From assembly GCA_028551475.1 (NCBI GenBank), contig CM052359.1, positions 12,401,583-12,465,582 of the forward strand: a DNA stretch of 64,000 nt, read 5' to 3'. This document shows positions 11,943 to 24,211 of the stretch, one piece after another. Numbering within the stretch: the first letter of the stretch is position 1; each line of letters opens with the position of its first letter. The translations under genes and the position numbers were made by a program. The stretch comes from Casuarina equisetifolia. Lineage: Eukaryota > Streptophyta > Magnoliopsida > Fagales > Casuarinaceae. The notes beneath the pieces were generated by a model. The model worked only from the letters and a program-made list of their open reading frames with translations, was not told the origin of the DNA and did no database searches.

Positions 11943-12040
11943 ACGTGTCCGCTGAATGCGACTGGCCTGACACGTTTACAGTCCCTCCCGCCACGTATGT
12001 CCATTTCCCCCCCCCCCCCCCCCCGGTGAACACCTATATT
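11943..12040 (+). promoter_or_regulatory. ABRE-like sites and possible TATA box upstream of the SDR gene
   Basis: ACGTGTC, a match to the ABRE consensus ACGTGKC, occurs at 11943-11949 on the plus strand and at 11969-11975 on the minus strand. A third ACGT core (CCACGTAT) lies at 11991-11998. A run of 18 C bases follows at 12007-12024 and a TATATTA stretch at about 12033-12039, roughly 190 bases before the start codon. ABREs fit the known ABA and seed expression of this SDR family; that they act here is inference. Confidence 0.5.
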
Positions 12041-12225
12041 ATCCACAACGACTGAACAGCTACCACAATGCACATCAAATTCTTAATGTGTCTAAGCTCA
12101 ATCGCCTGATTTCTTTCTGTTGAGGGTTATCAACTACACCTTGTTTGCCTTGCAAAAACTACCTCCGAACTCAACGGAAGACTGTTTTTCCGGCGATTCA
12201 GAGACTCGTTAGAGTGTTTGCAAGA

Positions 12226-13695
12226 ATGGCTTCCGGTGGCCAGCAGTTTCCACCACAAAGGCAGGAGAAACAGCCTGGGAAAGAGCATGTCATGGAACCT
12301 ACCCCGCGGTTCACAATCTCAGACTACAAACCATCCAATAAACTTCAAGTATACCTTCTGTTTGCCCGTCCACATCCATACAATATACGTGCTTGTGTCA
12401 GAGGCAGTGTCTCTGTCACCATCGTGTCTATGGCATATCTCAATAAGGAGTATTGCTTAGTCACGACAGTGAGAAGCGGGAACATTCGATTTTGAGAGGG
12501 TCCCGCTCCTTGATATTCTTTTGTTTGTAGTGAAAATATGTTGATAACTAGAGGAATCAGGAAAATTTCACTTCGGAAGTAAAATAATTAGTATTTGCAA
12601 TTTCAGTGTGGCTAGTTAAAATTAAGAGCTAGCTGAACATTTGGTGATAACACTCGGCGATTTGCATGGATATGCCCAGACAAATATAACGTGGAAATTT
12701 TGCAGGGAAAGGTGGCGCTGGTGACCGGTGGCGACTCGGGCATTGGTCGCGCAGTATGCCACTGCTTTGCTCTAGAGGGCGCCACGGTAGCCTTCACCTA
12801 TGTGAAGGCTCAGGAGGATAAGGATGCTCTGGACACGCTTCAGATAATCAAAGAGGCGAAGACTTCTGATGGAAAAGAGCCCATGGCAATAGCGGCAGAC
12901 CTGGGGTTTGATGAAAACTGCAAAAGGGTGGTTGACGAGGTTGTGAATGCTTATGACCGGATAGACATACTGGTCAACAATGCAGCGGAGCAGTACACGT
13001 CAAGCTTGGTGGAGGAGATTGATGAAGAGAGGCTGGAGAGGGTGTTTAGGACCAATATCTTCTCCTACTTCTTCACGGTCAGGTAAAACAAAATAATTTT
13101 CTTTAGTCTTTTGTTTTTCCAACACCAATTCATATCCCTTTTTACGGGTCTCTATTTCAAGCTTAGGTAAGCAGTTCAGTGCTGAATAAATATTGATGAT
13201 TATAATGTTGATAGGCATGCTCTGAAGCACATGAAAGAAGGGAGTTCCATAATCAATACGACATCCGTGAATGCTTACAAGGGAAACAGCATATTGATCG
13301 AGTACACAGCAACCAAAGGTGCCATAGTGGCGTACACTCGAGCTCTAGCTCTCCAGCTTGTGAAGAAAGGCATACGCGTCAATGGCGTCGCACCTGGACC
13401 GATCTGGACGCCGTTGATTCCGGCGTCGTTCAGCGAGGAAGAGTGTGCTAAGTTCGGGACTGAAGTGCCGATGGGACGGGCTGGTCAGCCCATTGAGGTT
13501 GCCCCGTCCTTCGTCTTTCTTGCATGCAACCATTGCTCCTCTTACATTACTGGCCAGGTTCTTCACCCTAATGGTCAGTTCAGTTACAAGCTGTTACCCC
13601 GCATTCTTTTAGTAATTTGCTGGTGAATCGAAACTGACGTCCCTTTTTCTTCTGGGCAATTCTGTTTTACAGGTGGGGTTATTGTTAATGGTTGA
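12226..13695 (+). CDS. NADPH-dependent aldehyde reductase (SDR family, ChlADR-like)
   Basis: Four exons, 12226-12348, 12706-13082, 13215-13573 and 13673-13695 (TGA), give 293 residues, the normal length for this plant SDR group. Homologues reduce reactive aldehydes with NADPH in plastids or accumulate in seeds; the substrate here is not known. The N-terminus (QPGKEHVMEP...FTISDYKPSNKL) is the conserved lead-in of this subfamily. The cofactor motif TGGDSGIG spans residues 48-55, NNAAEQ follows, and the catalytic residues are Ser184, Tyr197 and Lys201. The PGPIWTPL loop is present. The ATG at 12226 is the first in frame; the open frame extends upstream to 12145 but without an ATG. The complete gene is the downstream member of a tandem pair with 346-826. 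Confidence 0.93.
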
Positions 13696-14387
13696 GGGCC
13701 TCTGAAGTAAACGTTGGGTGTTTCGTTCTCTTTGGTGTCTTTGTCCGTCCTTACTGGTAGTCTAATGTTGTGTTTTTTGGGTGTCTCTTGAGTGCTTTTG
13801 TATCGCATATGACTCGGCCGTCGAGCACCTGGAGAGTAGTGCTATGGAGTCCAAGAAGTGTTTTTTGTATCTGGTGGTTCAGCTACGTTAAGTACTTGGT
13901 AAATGGTAAATGATTAATGTACTGTATCCAACCTCTGAGGAAAACATAAGGGAACTAAATGAAGTTTATATCTATTAAGAATCTGGAGTAATGTGGAGGT
14001 CTGATTGGCCCATGAGTAAGGCTGCAATATGCCTAAAACGGGAATTAGCGGAGAATTCCCTGTGTGATCTCATAATGTGCAATCCATGGACCATGTATAG
14101 AGCATGTAACTCGCAAGCAAACGAACCTTTGTCAATTATGTTTGCTAAAGATCGGAATCGTCTGCATGAAATTGATCTACATCATGAAGTAGACAATCTA
14201 CCACTTAAGAAGTTGCAATTCACGCAAACTTCGTCAAAGAAAGATGGTCTGGAACTCCAAAAAGATCTAAAACTAAATGAACTTTGTTTTTCTAGACACA
14301 TAATGGCACAGAAAACAGGGAAGACTTCTTTTCTCATGCTGACAATTTTCCATCAGGATCTTACTCTTGACTAATCAGGGTAGGAAA
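13696..14387. other. Intergenic DNA between convergent SDR and mevalonate kinase genes
   Basis: This holds the 3' flank of the SDR gene, matching the flank of the first copy to about 13990, and the 3' UTR of mevalonate kinase on the other strand. An open frame of 127 codons (13991-14374, plus) has no recognisable domain and probably is chance. Confidence 0.5.
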
Positions 14388-16822
14388 TCAGGATGAACCA
14401 CCAAAGGAAATCTCAACACCTTGGCCACCTATTGCAGCAGTCAGACATTGGAAGCCGCACGACTCCAGTTCAGCAATTACCTTATTGACAACTGTTCCTG
14501 ATAGCACTGATTCATGTGGTTAAGGAAGCATCTGAAATAATGTAAGATTTGTGAACGAATATCTTCACATTTTCAGTGTTCAGACTTTTTTAAGCGAAAA
14601 ATAAAGAATATAAAGAAGCTTGAAAGCATGATAAATAGACAGCATCGGGTAATGGATACGGGTCGGCAAAAGCGTCAGAACACATCCTCCACCACCAGCT
14701 CCAGTCAGTTTCGAAGCTAGCTTGTACTTCAACGTTGTCCTAAGAACAGTTTCTATTGAAGCATGACTGACTCCCATACATTGGAGTAGACCTTGATTCA
14801 TTTCCATTAACTCTTCTATCTTCTCTTCCTTCTCTGTAATGGAGACGTCATCAGGAGCCGTTGACTGGATAATGGTGGAGAATTCCTCGCTGATAGAGTC
14901 AACAGCATTAAACACAAAACTCATGGCATCCGGATGCTTTAAGGTCCTCTCTGAGACACCAGCAACTAATGCCTTCGTATTCCTCCCAACTTTAGTGTTG
15001 GTAATGAGCATTCTGAGTGGCATATTGGACTTGAGACGTGTCAAAGTACCTGACCTGAACTTAATCATGTTTCCTGTTGCAGTAGAATTTCAAATTTTTA
15101 GTGCTTATTATCGTAACCCTCTTGTACTCTGGGGATAAAAGGAAACCAAATACTCTGCTGCAGTTGACAGGCACATGAACTCAAAATAAAATATCCAGAA
15201 TATGTTAATCTTACCAACTGCTAGCACATATGATACCTAAATACTACTCATTATGATGAGTTACGGGGATCACAACTTCTTAGGACAAAAAACTTTCACA
15301 AGAAAGGATAGATTTTAATAACACAGTTCACAAAGATCACATACCATATGTGCTTACAGAGTTGTCAATTCCAGATGGCTTCCCATGGATTATCTTTTCA
15401 CCTTCAAAAGCCCATTTATTGACCAATTCAAGGTCACTTTCTCTAAATACCGACCACCCCTGCTGGCTTATATCCAAAGTTACAGAATCTGAAAAGGCAA
15501 GCAGAGCACCTGAGAGTGCAACACAATATGCAGCAGATGAACCCAAGCCTGAACCCAGAGGAAGCTCAGAAGTGACAACCACTGTGGCAGGCTTAAAGCT
15601 GATGCATCAAGAGAAGGACATCAGAAAATAAGATATCAAGAAAAGAAAAAGAACATACAATTAATTCACATACCCCTGGATGGAGGAGTATAGCCAGAGA
15701 AAAGCTGAAACTCCGGTAGCAAGTTCAATTTTGGCTTCTGGAATATTTTGTTCTTCAACAAGAGCCGCAATTGATTTCATGTGCTCTATTGAGCATGATC
15801 TGGGGATTGGAGAGAGCAAACTTCCGACTTCAGGTAGTGCTTCTTTGACTCTAGCAATAGGCCATGAAAATTCTAAAGCCATATCCTTTAGCTGGAGTTT
15901 TAATGAGTTATCATTTTCTACGACAAAAGTCAAAAGGATTAGTAAGAGATTTAACAGAGAACCAGATGAGAAATGAACTAGTATTGCAACAAAAAAAAGG
16001 GAGGTACAAAAGAAAGAATAAAGAAGTGATAAAATTTATAGAAATCTCAACATGGTTGTCGCATTATTTTATATTTTTAAATTGTTAACTCACTCTCTAA
16101 TGCTTGTTGTGAGGATAAATTTCTTCAGGCTAGGGATATTTGCCGTGAGGATAAATTTATTCAGGCTCAGGATATTTTTTATTAGGATAAGTTCTTTGAG
16201 CAGTGTATTTAATAAGCAATGAGCTGTTAGTGTCAAATGCATCACACGTATTTCTCCTTTCTGTAAAGTTTAGCCCACTTTATTATTGCAAGCATTTTAC
16301 CTTCTAAAAGGGATTTACCTAAAGAAAAAATCAAAAGAAACTTTTTACCTAAGTTTGTGGCTTTCTGGAAAGAAGGAGCCATTACGATACCGAATTTAAA
16401 AATAAAAAACTCCTTAGCAAAATTTTGTTCAAATAATTATGAGGCTCTCAATTATCTGATCAAGCGCAACTAGTAAAACTTTATGCAAGAAACATTATCT
16501 CTTCAAGTTTAGCCCCCAGATACCTCTTCCAGTAGCACATACCAGGATTGAAAAGAAAAAAACAAAAACAAACTTTAAAAGGTTGTTCTCATAATTTCTT
16601 CAAGGAAAATACCAGCAAACCCAGAAAAGCATAGTCTTAAGCGAGGGAAGAAAGGATGACCATCATTTCTGCAAATTCAACATACTTAAAGACAACCCCT
16701 AGCACTAAAAGCTCTTGCTAAATTAAAGCTATAGAATTACAATCGTAGAAAGGTCAAAAGTGTATGTCCACTTGACGATTGAAGTCAAAAGTAAAGAAAA
16801 AAAGAGTACCAAGACCCTGCAA

Positions 16823-16868
<46 letters not shown>

Positions 16869-17348
16869 GAGGTTTCAAGTCCGAACCAATGCAACTTACC
16901 AAATTCACAACCGAAACAAAACATTGCAACACAAACACAGACGAAGTGGGAAAAGAAAAGGCTCAGAAAGGTGTTATCCAAACAAAAACTAATTCAATCA
17001 ATTCCTAAAATCACAAGTCAGGGAAAATAATTACAGCGAGTCATTGCAACAGACAGCAGAAATAGGCAAAAGCACTAAAAGCTGCGCAATTCAACCCAAT
17101 AGCAGAATCCCTATCTCTGCCAAATTTTGCACCCCTTAACAGCACAGAAACCCCAAGCATCACCCAAGCAGAACATATTAATAAAGGGAGAGCAAGAGTG
17201 TGAAAGATAGAATACCCTCGGGAGTGGGGAATCGAAGAGAAACATATGTGTAGAGGTCAATGGAGGCTGCAACGGCCGCGGATCCGTGCACAACAGCATG
17301 TTCTCCGGCAAGTATAATTTTCCCCGGAGCTCTAGCTTTCACTTCCAT
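14388..17348 (-). CDS. MVK: Mevalonate kinase
   Basis: The enzyme phosphorylates mevalonate with ATP in the cytosolic isoprenoid pathway. Five exons on the minus strand (17348-17216, 15917-15674, 15598-15345, 15073-14660, 14506-14388) give 387 residues, the plant norm. The N-terminus has the GHMP start [16 protein letters not shown] (residues 7-22). The ATP-binding motif [11 protein letters not shown] is at 139-149, followed by [14 protein letters not shown] and the C-terminal GHMP motif [10 protein letters not shown]. Intron 1 is long (15918-17215) and holds an AAT microsatellite. The last acceptor was set at 14507-14508, which gives LPTLLSGTVV as in Hevea; an alternative AG nine bases further in also keeps frame and removes three residues. 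Confidence 0.95.
16111..16182. repeat. 36-bp tandem duplication in mevalonate kinase intron 1
   Basis: Units 16111-16146 and 16147-16182 both begin GAGGATAAATTT and share TTCAGGCT and GATATTT. The repeat is intronic and no function is evident. Confidence 0.75.
16822..16866. repeat. AAT microsatellite
   Basis: About fifteen uninterrupted AAT triplets lie inside intron 1 of mevalonate kinase. Open frames of poly-Asn, poly-Ile or poly-Leu here are artefacts of this run. Confidence 0.97.
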
Positions 17349-19449
17349 TGTTTCACCTTTAAAATCAATCTCAAATCTCTTCCTCTACAAAACTTTGGTA
17401 GTCTCCTTGTGTTCGACTGCTTTTGAGAATCCTTATGGATCCGTAGAAGTCGACGGCAGGAAAGTGAGCACTTTGAATTGGCGGAGAGAACAACGGCAAA
17501 GTCGTGAAACGACGTCAACTGACACAAGTGCGTTGGTCGTTGATTTTATTTTATTTATGGCGTGGGGCCGGATCAGGTGACAGTGGAGCACGGATACTTG
17601 GTGTGCCGTAGCTCATTGCCCTTCTTTTATTGCAAATTAGCAGATTATGTTTGGACTCGAGTTGGAAGCATGAATTGAATTCTTCTCATGAATTAGTGAT
17701 GAAAAATTGGGAAAAATACTGTTTTTGAGCTGGAAAATAGAATAAAAAAAGCACTAGATAAATTGGGGGAAAATGTATAAAAATAATGTAGTTTAAAATG
17801 ATCAATGAACATGTAAGAGAATAAGCAAAATAATAGTCCAACGATAAATACTTGCCAACCTTATTATATCTTCTTGAACGGGAACAAATGTATTTCTGAG
17901 TTTGTTTTGTAATTGGACTGCCCTGCCCCTTCTCGGCTGCGGTGTTCGTCTCTGATTGAGTTGTTCCACTTCATTATCCTAGGGGAGCTCATATTCAAAC
18001 ACCTCAAGTTGCTACGGATTTAGATGCCCAAAAATTGGATTGCTTGTCCTTCTGTTGGACATGTGAGGGCGTCGACGGTGACTACCCACCAAGTCTTTGA
18101 CCAGTGGCTCCTTCGTGTACACTCGACTTACAATTTTTAATTACTAAAAGTGGACCTAAGCCTAATGTTTCATTTTTTTCAAGAAATTGATGCTACTGCA
18201 AGTCCGGTGGACTTTGAATTGTCCGTTTTCACGTGAGAATAGAAAAAACTTGAGCTATCTTGTTTTATGGGGTGTGTGTGTATGAAATCTATATCATATT
18301 GCTAAGATATGAGTTTACAAAGTTATTTATAAATTAATGAATATTATCAACACAACTTTTAGATTAAATAATGAATCTTTTAAAATGATATCATAACTTA
18401 TCTTTTTCCTTAACACTCTTATAAATAAAGTTAAATATTGAGTCCATTGTAAGGTGTTATAATAGTCCAATAATTATCTCTTGCGGTAAAATAGCATGTT
18501 ACAATATATGATATCTATCTTACATTATTAAAAAATAAGTCTGTTAAATTATTTATATGGTAATAAGTACTATATACTCTTGAGTTGGTTTTTAAATTAA
18601 ATAACAGAACTTAAAATCTTATAGTCCCTATTGAGCGAAGTGAAAGAAGAAATCATATGCTTTTTTTTCTTTTTTGGCCCTTTACATTCAAATGATAAAG
18701 TTCAAGGCACATTATCAAAGTGCCTACCATCTTTGCCACTAGATATAGTCAAGAATGAACACATGGAGTTTTCTTGACTTTCGCCTTTGACCCACAGACT
18801 CCTCTGTCCAAAACATGGGAGCTATGAACAGGGAGATCATGTAAGAGTATATCTCTTCACTCGGTTGCCAGGAAAACAGAGGGAATATATGAGGCAAATT
18901 TAAACAACTTTAGGAGGATTCATACTAAATTCTGCTTTTCTTCCTTTTCCTGTTGGTTCCAATGGAGATACCTGATTTTGCAGCTTCTCCCCCCACAATA
19001 AAATGCATATGTTATTTGTTACATAACATCGAGAAGGTTTTCAACCATATACCGTGCTGTGATTATGCTGTTCACTTATTCAGTGCCTACTATTTTTCTC
19101 CACATGCTACAAAATCATCAGCGCATTGTATTATGGACTAGGATCAGTTACTGTTCTTAATCATAAATTGGAAACTCTTCTGTTTTATCGTAAAATTATC
19201 GCTAATTTCTGCGCAACATTCCTTGATAATCTCAACCTTAAGACACAAACAAAAAAAAATGCTGGCCCTTATGCAATAAATTGACAGTCAATTAGCTATA
19301 AACTACCTTTCAGAGTCACTTGGACAACCAACTCTTCAAAAAGAAAGATTCTGTATGGCACAAGATTGCCAGCAAGAAGATCCTTTTCTGGGGTTATATC
19401 TTTTGAAGAGGATAAAGGACTTACGATAAAGTATTCGAATAAGAGGAGT
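17349..19449. other. Intergenic, mevalonate kinase promoter side and amidase 3' side
   Basis: The first 300 bases next to the mevalonate kinase start are comparatively GC-rich (a CGACGTC palindrome-like site lies near 17510) and probably hold its promoter and 5' UTR. From about 17640 to 19440 the DNA is AT-rich and all frames are interrupted. I see no gene, RNA gene or element ends. Confidence 0.5.
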
Positions 19450-22400
19450 TCAGTAACTCATACTCTCCGCAACGACAGCCTCTTCTTTAAGAGTGTCGTA
19501 AAGGGTCTGGACAAGATTTAACAGGAAACCATCGGAGCCATGTTTCGCCAACAAGGAAACTGCCACAGGAAGATTATCATACAGTCCAAGAGGAATGCTC
19601 ACCTGCAGGTATGCATAAAGAAATTATGCGGTTTTCACAAGCTCTTAACAGAAACAAGCAGAAATAGCAGGATTCTTGTGTCTCAAAACATGCAAATAGA
19701 CGGACACAGACAGACATAGACAACCAGTTACACATTCCCATGGACGCACGAAGAACCACACAGAACCCAGGAGAAAAAAAATTATCTTGCATTGAAATGT
19801 ATGTCTGCACACACACAGAGACAGAGAAAACCTGGCAGAATCCGGATACTCCTGCAATTGACAGCACGCTGAAAGCCCGGGCACGAAAAGTATCCCCTGA
19901 AGTTGAATCTGTTTGTAATTTCGGTGGAGGTCCTGGAACTGTAGGAATTGCTACGACACCAAAATCCTGAATAAACATCATCCTAAGGTGTTAAGCTATA
20001 GAAAAGGTGAATTCATAAATGAGAGATGGCGTCAATATTTTTGCTACCGTAAGTAACTTGATTTTGCAATATAAACAAGCAGTCACGAAGGGTAATGCCA
20101 CTCTCACTAAGCTCACCACTCATAGAAAATGTAGGGAAACAAAGTCAAAATTTCATTTGGTACTCGTAGAAATTTTCTCAAAAAAAAAAAAAAAAAAGGA
20201 AAACAACAACCAGGAATTTTTTGCCACAAAGCAATATTGGTATTGAGACATCCCACTTTTACTTTCGGATAGCATCTCCAGGAAAGAGGCTAGATACCAG
20301 CTTCACTTTTATCAATTGCAGAGGATCATATTTCTGTGTGTATTGTTTATCACATACATGAGATAACCCTCAGAAATGGAACAACTGAATCGTATCACTC
20401 CTAGCTCTGATATCTAAGTGCAAGTGAATTTGAGTCTGATGTGTGCATTTATACAGAGGACAAACATTTAATTGTGGCATTAAATTTTTAATGCATAAAT
20501 AGCATCCTTGACTTTCAGCATTCTGTTTCCCAAATTAAAGGGATGTCCCCATTCAGCATAATCTTAGGTTTCAGATACATTCAGAGGTAGAGAAAGAGTA
20601 CCCCAAGAAGAGCAATAAGAGCAGCATGTAATTCAGTCTTTACAGAGTGACAGCTATCAATGTTGTGATCTGTTGTCATAAGGGCTTCCCGTATCCGGTC
20701 TGCTATCACAGGACCCAGGTCAGGTTTCACAGTCCTAACCCATTCACCATGGTTGATCTTGACTTCGTACCTACAATTTTGAAGGTCGTAAATTCAAGAG
20801 CCAATAGTTATGCTAAGAACAGTATCTTCATCTATCAAGAGCCAGACCAAAATAACCGTTCACCCAACTACCAAACCAATTGAGAGAGTGCAATCTGCAC
20901 CTTTGAAGCAAACGCATTGCACTTGAAAGCGCTGCTAAAGATGGTAAATTATATTCTTGATCTTCATTACTCCTACTGAAAAAGGGTTTCAAGCTTGGAA
21001 CTTTGTCCTTGACATAGTCCCCAAGGTTTGCATGCTTTACAAGATGGCCTGCATTATTAGAGAAAACAAAAAAGTGACATCTCATTCATGAAACACGTTG
21101 ATCTTAATACATACAATGAAGTGACTATAAATATGTATAGCCTATGAATTTATTCAGATGCAAAACTAGGCCCATAACAGACTCATATGAATAATGCATT
21201 TACCCCCAAACAACTTCCCCACTGATTTAACAAGAGGTTGAATAATTCGATCACTTGGAATGGGTGAAAGCTGGAAACAATCTTCTGCAATAATTATCTG
21301 AGTGGGACTGACAGGATCAACATCAGGCAAATGCAGTAGTACTCGTCCAACTTTGTTCAAAGTCACCGGGTCCCTGGCAAACCATCCTGGATGAAAAGTT
21401 GGTGTCAAAAGATTGATGTGCCAAAAGAAAGAACAAGAACACTCACCACTGCAGGGCTAATACAGGGAGAAGAATTGCCAAGCTATCAAACAATACAATG
21501 GCAATTGGTCGGTCAACTATATATTGGAAAATTGATGATAAGCTTGTCATTTGAGTACAACAGAAAGCTTCTAGACAAACTAGTTCTGAACGCTTAAACT
21601 CTAGGACTCAAACTTACCAGACGCTATTATGGATGCGCATGAGATGCTAGGATGAAAAGAAAAAAAAAAAGTGGAAGAATACAAGTTTTCCATGCTACAT
21701 TATCATCTTAACCAGAGTGCCCACCTCAAAAATATATGATTACCCTTTGGTCATACCTTTCAGGTATAGGGTTCAGTTTTTCCTAGATAAATCTCAATGT
21801 AAGAAAAATATCGAAGTCAACCCACAAAAAGCTGGTTTCTTACCCACAGTATCAAAACTCTGGGCCATAGGAATAACTCCAGCAGTAGAAATGGCATTAT
21901 GTGAAGGCCGAAACCCAAGAATTCCACAGTATGATGCAGGTACCCTTACACTTCCTCCAGTATCAGTTCCTATGAACGCAAGAGAATTCTTGGTTTCAAT
22001 CTATTACGACTACAAAAGATTCATAAGATTTGTTCAGGAAAGAAAATTACCTAAGGCAAAATCCACAAGCTTTGCAGCTACTGCAACAGCAGATCCACTG
22101 GAAGACCCCCCAGGTACCCGATCAGGTGCACATGGATTTCTCGGTGTGCCATAATGTATATTTTCTCCATTAATACTGCAAAAAGTGATCATCCTATTAT
22201 TTTCCTGGCAAAAATGATGTGAGCATTCAAGGACATGTTTTACCAAGACGCAAAACTAAGCGAGAGACTTGATCTATTTTGGCTTCTGTAAGGAAGGAGA
22301 CGAAAAATGTCACTTCAGCATCCTGCTATACATCATTATAATGCTAAAACAATTGTTTGAATTTTAATGTTTCATACATAGAGGTCCACTTGTAACCATG

Positions 22401-23426
22401 ATTGAGCCGTTACCCGTTCCCAAAATTCTTACAATTTCCTTATCTTAGACAAATAAAGAAAATATGAACTCGTTTAAATTACTATTAGGAATCAATGCTC
22501 ACTTCTTTTACACCAAAAATAAAATAAAATAAAATAAAATTAGAACCCCAATATAGTTACTGTTACCTGTATGCCAGTTCATCCATGATAGTTTTACCAA
22601 CACATGTCGCACCTCCGCTTAAGATAGCCAAAACAGATGGGGCTGTTGACGTAGCAGCTGGATGAGTCCTCAACCAGTCAGGATTCCCATATCCAGTCAC
22701 GTATCCATCTACATCAAATCTGTTTCCACAAAGAAAGTTAAGAGAAAGCTAACAGATACATACATACATACACGCAAAATCTGCAAAATATGACAGTTAA
22801 AAAGTAATAATGAGAATTGAGCTTGCACATACTTCCAAAGACTATAGATAACCCCATTTAAGATAGCAAAACCGAAATAGATGCATACGGTTGGACCCAC
22901 AGTAAGAAAGTAGAGATAAACTTATGACCTGAAACTAATTCACTAATTAGAAGTAGAGATTACAGCAGTCCCTCACATGTGGTTCAGAGTATCCTCTGTA
23001 AGTTGTACATAATATATGTAATCTTTATCTTGAAAGGGAGACAGATTATGAGGTCAAGGTTTGAACTCATGACTACTGCTGTCAATACAAATATTAGATG
23101 ACTACTTGCAACGGTTTGAGTTGAGTAGAAGTTATTACTTACCATGAAACGTGATTTCAGACACAAGCATACGCCTTAAGGAGAATGAACGAAATCGATA
23201 ATTCAGCCATTGTTCCAGTGCAAAAGCAAATGAAAGCAAGAGAGATTCTTTGAAATTTCATGTACTAAAAAAGAGTGAGAACGAGTCGAAGAAACGGAAC
23301 TACGATCAGGACTCACATGTCTTTAATAGCGAAGGTGAGACCATTCAAGGGAAGCTGATGTTCGGAAGGGCTTGGTCGGAGCAGGAACTTCTCCATGAAA
23401 GCTCCATAATCTGAGTCTGTTGCCAT
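19450..23426 (-). CDS. AMI1: Amidase 1 (indole-3-acetamide hydrolase, amidase signature family)
   Basis: Nine exons on the minus strand (23426-23317, 22719-22567, 22175-22051, 21969-21844, 21386-21204, 21048-20901, 20770-20602, 19966-19832, 19602-19450) give 433 residues. Arabidopsis AMI1 hydrolyses indole-3-acetamide to auxin. The amidase signature catalytic triad is visible: Lys35 in FAIKD, cis-Ser112 in GGSSSGS and nucleophile Ser136 in GTDTGGSVR. Each is one position before the Arabidopsis residues. The protein lacks the membrane segment and TPR repeats of the related TOC64/OEP64 proteins, which supports AMI1 over them. It ends [17 protein letters not shown]... then TGA. All splice phases join without a break, so the gene appears intact. 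Confidence 0.93.
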
Positions 23427-24211
23427 GTCCGTCGCTGAAGATATCTCTGCTCTTTTGACACAGATAACTCGGCTTCCAGTGGATGAGATCGTTTTAATAT
23501 ATTTTAGAACTTCAATTTCATCAACACCATATAATAATTTTGAATCCGATCGTCATCGACTGAAAAATAATACTTGCAAATTGCGTGTATAAGGACAAAA
23601 AATCTAGCTTCCTTACCCCAACCATCTTGGCTAAGGCAAGTACACTTGGATAGTGTGATTGGCCAAACCTTGATCGGTGAGACAAGGAGACGTTCAGTGA
23701 CCAAACTACCCCTCTGCATTCGCTCATATATTTTATATCTATATGCATCCGAGTGATACTTAACAAACACAAGGCACTAGTACGACTACTCCACTGATAG
23801 ATAATTCATCATTAGAAAATGTATCAAACAAAATTTATAGGGGTTGATAAGCCAGTACCACACAATTTGCATGAAGGGAATCATAGTTTCAAAGTTTTGA
23901 TTCACTAAAATGGGGGATCTAATGATATTTAAGAAATAATTGGCATTTGATTATAAATTCAATGGTGCAATCACGAAGACAGCTTATTGTGCCTACACAG
24001 CTGCAAACAAGAGCAGGATGTCTCTGGATTTTACTGTACATTGAGTGAATCGGACTTGAATAAACTTGCATTAGGCAGTGCAAAACATGAAAGTTTCAAG
24101 CTCTCGAAATCTTGCGATGACTCTTTGCATTGTCCCCAGTTTTGGAAACAAAAGGCTGTACTTAAGAAGACGGGTTTACAGATGGAAAACCAAGGGTTTT
24201 AGGTACTTTAA
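23427..24211. other. Intergenic, amidase promoter side
   Basis: This separates the amidase start from the 3' end of the RING gene on the same strand. Open frames of 60-90 codons on both strands around 23500-23770 overlap each other, lack domains and are probably chance. No promoter motif stands out. Confidence 0.4.

Noticed and set aside
12145-12225. N-terminal extension of the SDR as a transit peptide
   Set aside because: The frame is open but begins with TTG, and there is no ATG before 12226.
13991-14374. Plus-strand frame of 127 codons
   Set aside because: It lies between two convergent genes, has no recognised domain and is not present in the matching flank of the first SDR copy.
14839-15976. 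Plus-strand frames of 75-100 codons
   Set aside because: Antisense shadows of the mevalonate kinase exons.
16754-17030. Frames of about 70-83 codons with poly-Asn, poly-Ile or poly-Leu on both strands
   Set aside because: They are translations of an AAT microsatellite inside the mevalonate kinase intron.
21717-22154. Plus-strand frame of 145 codons
   Set aside because: It runs antisense over amidase exons 3 and 4 and has no domain.
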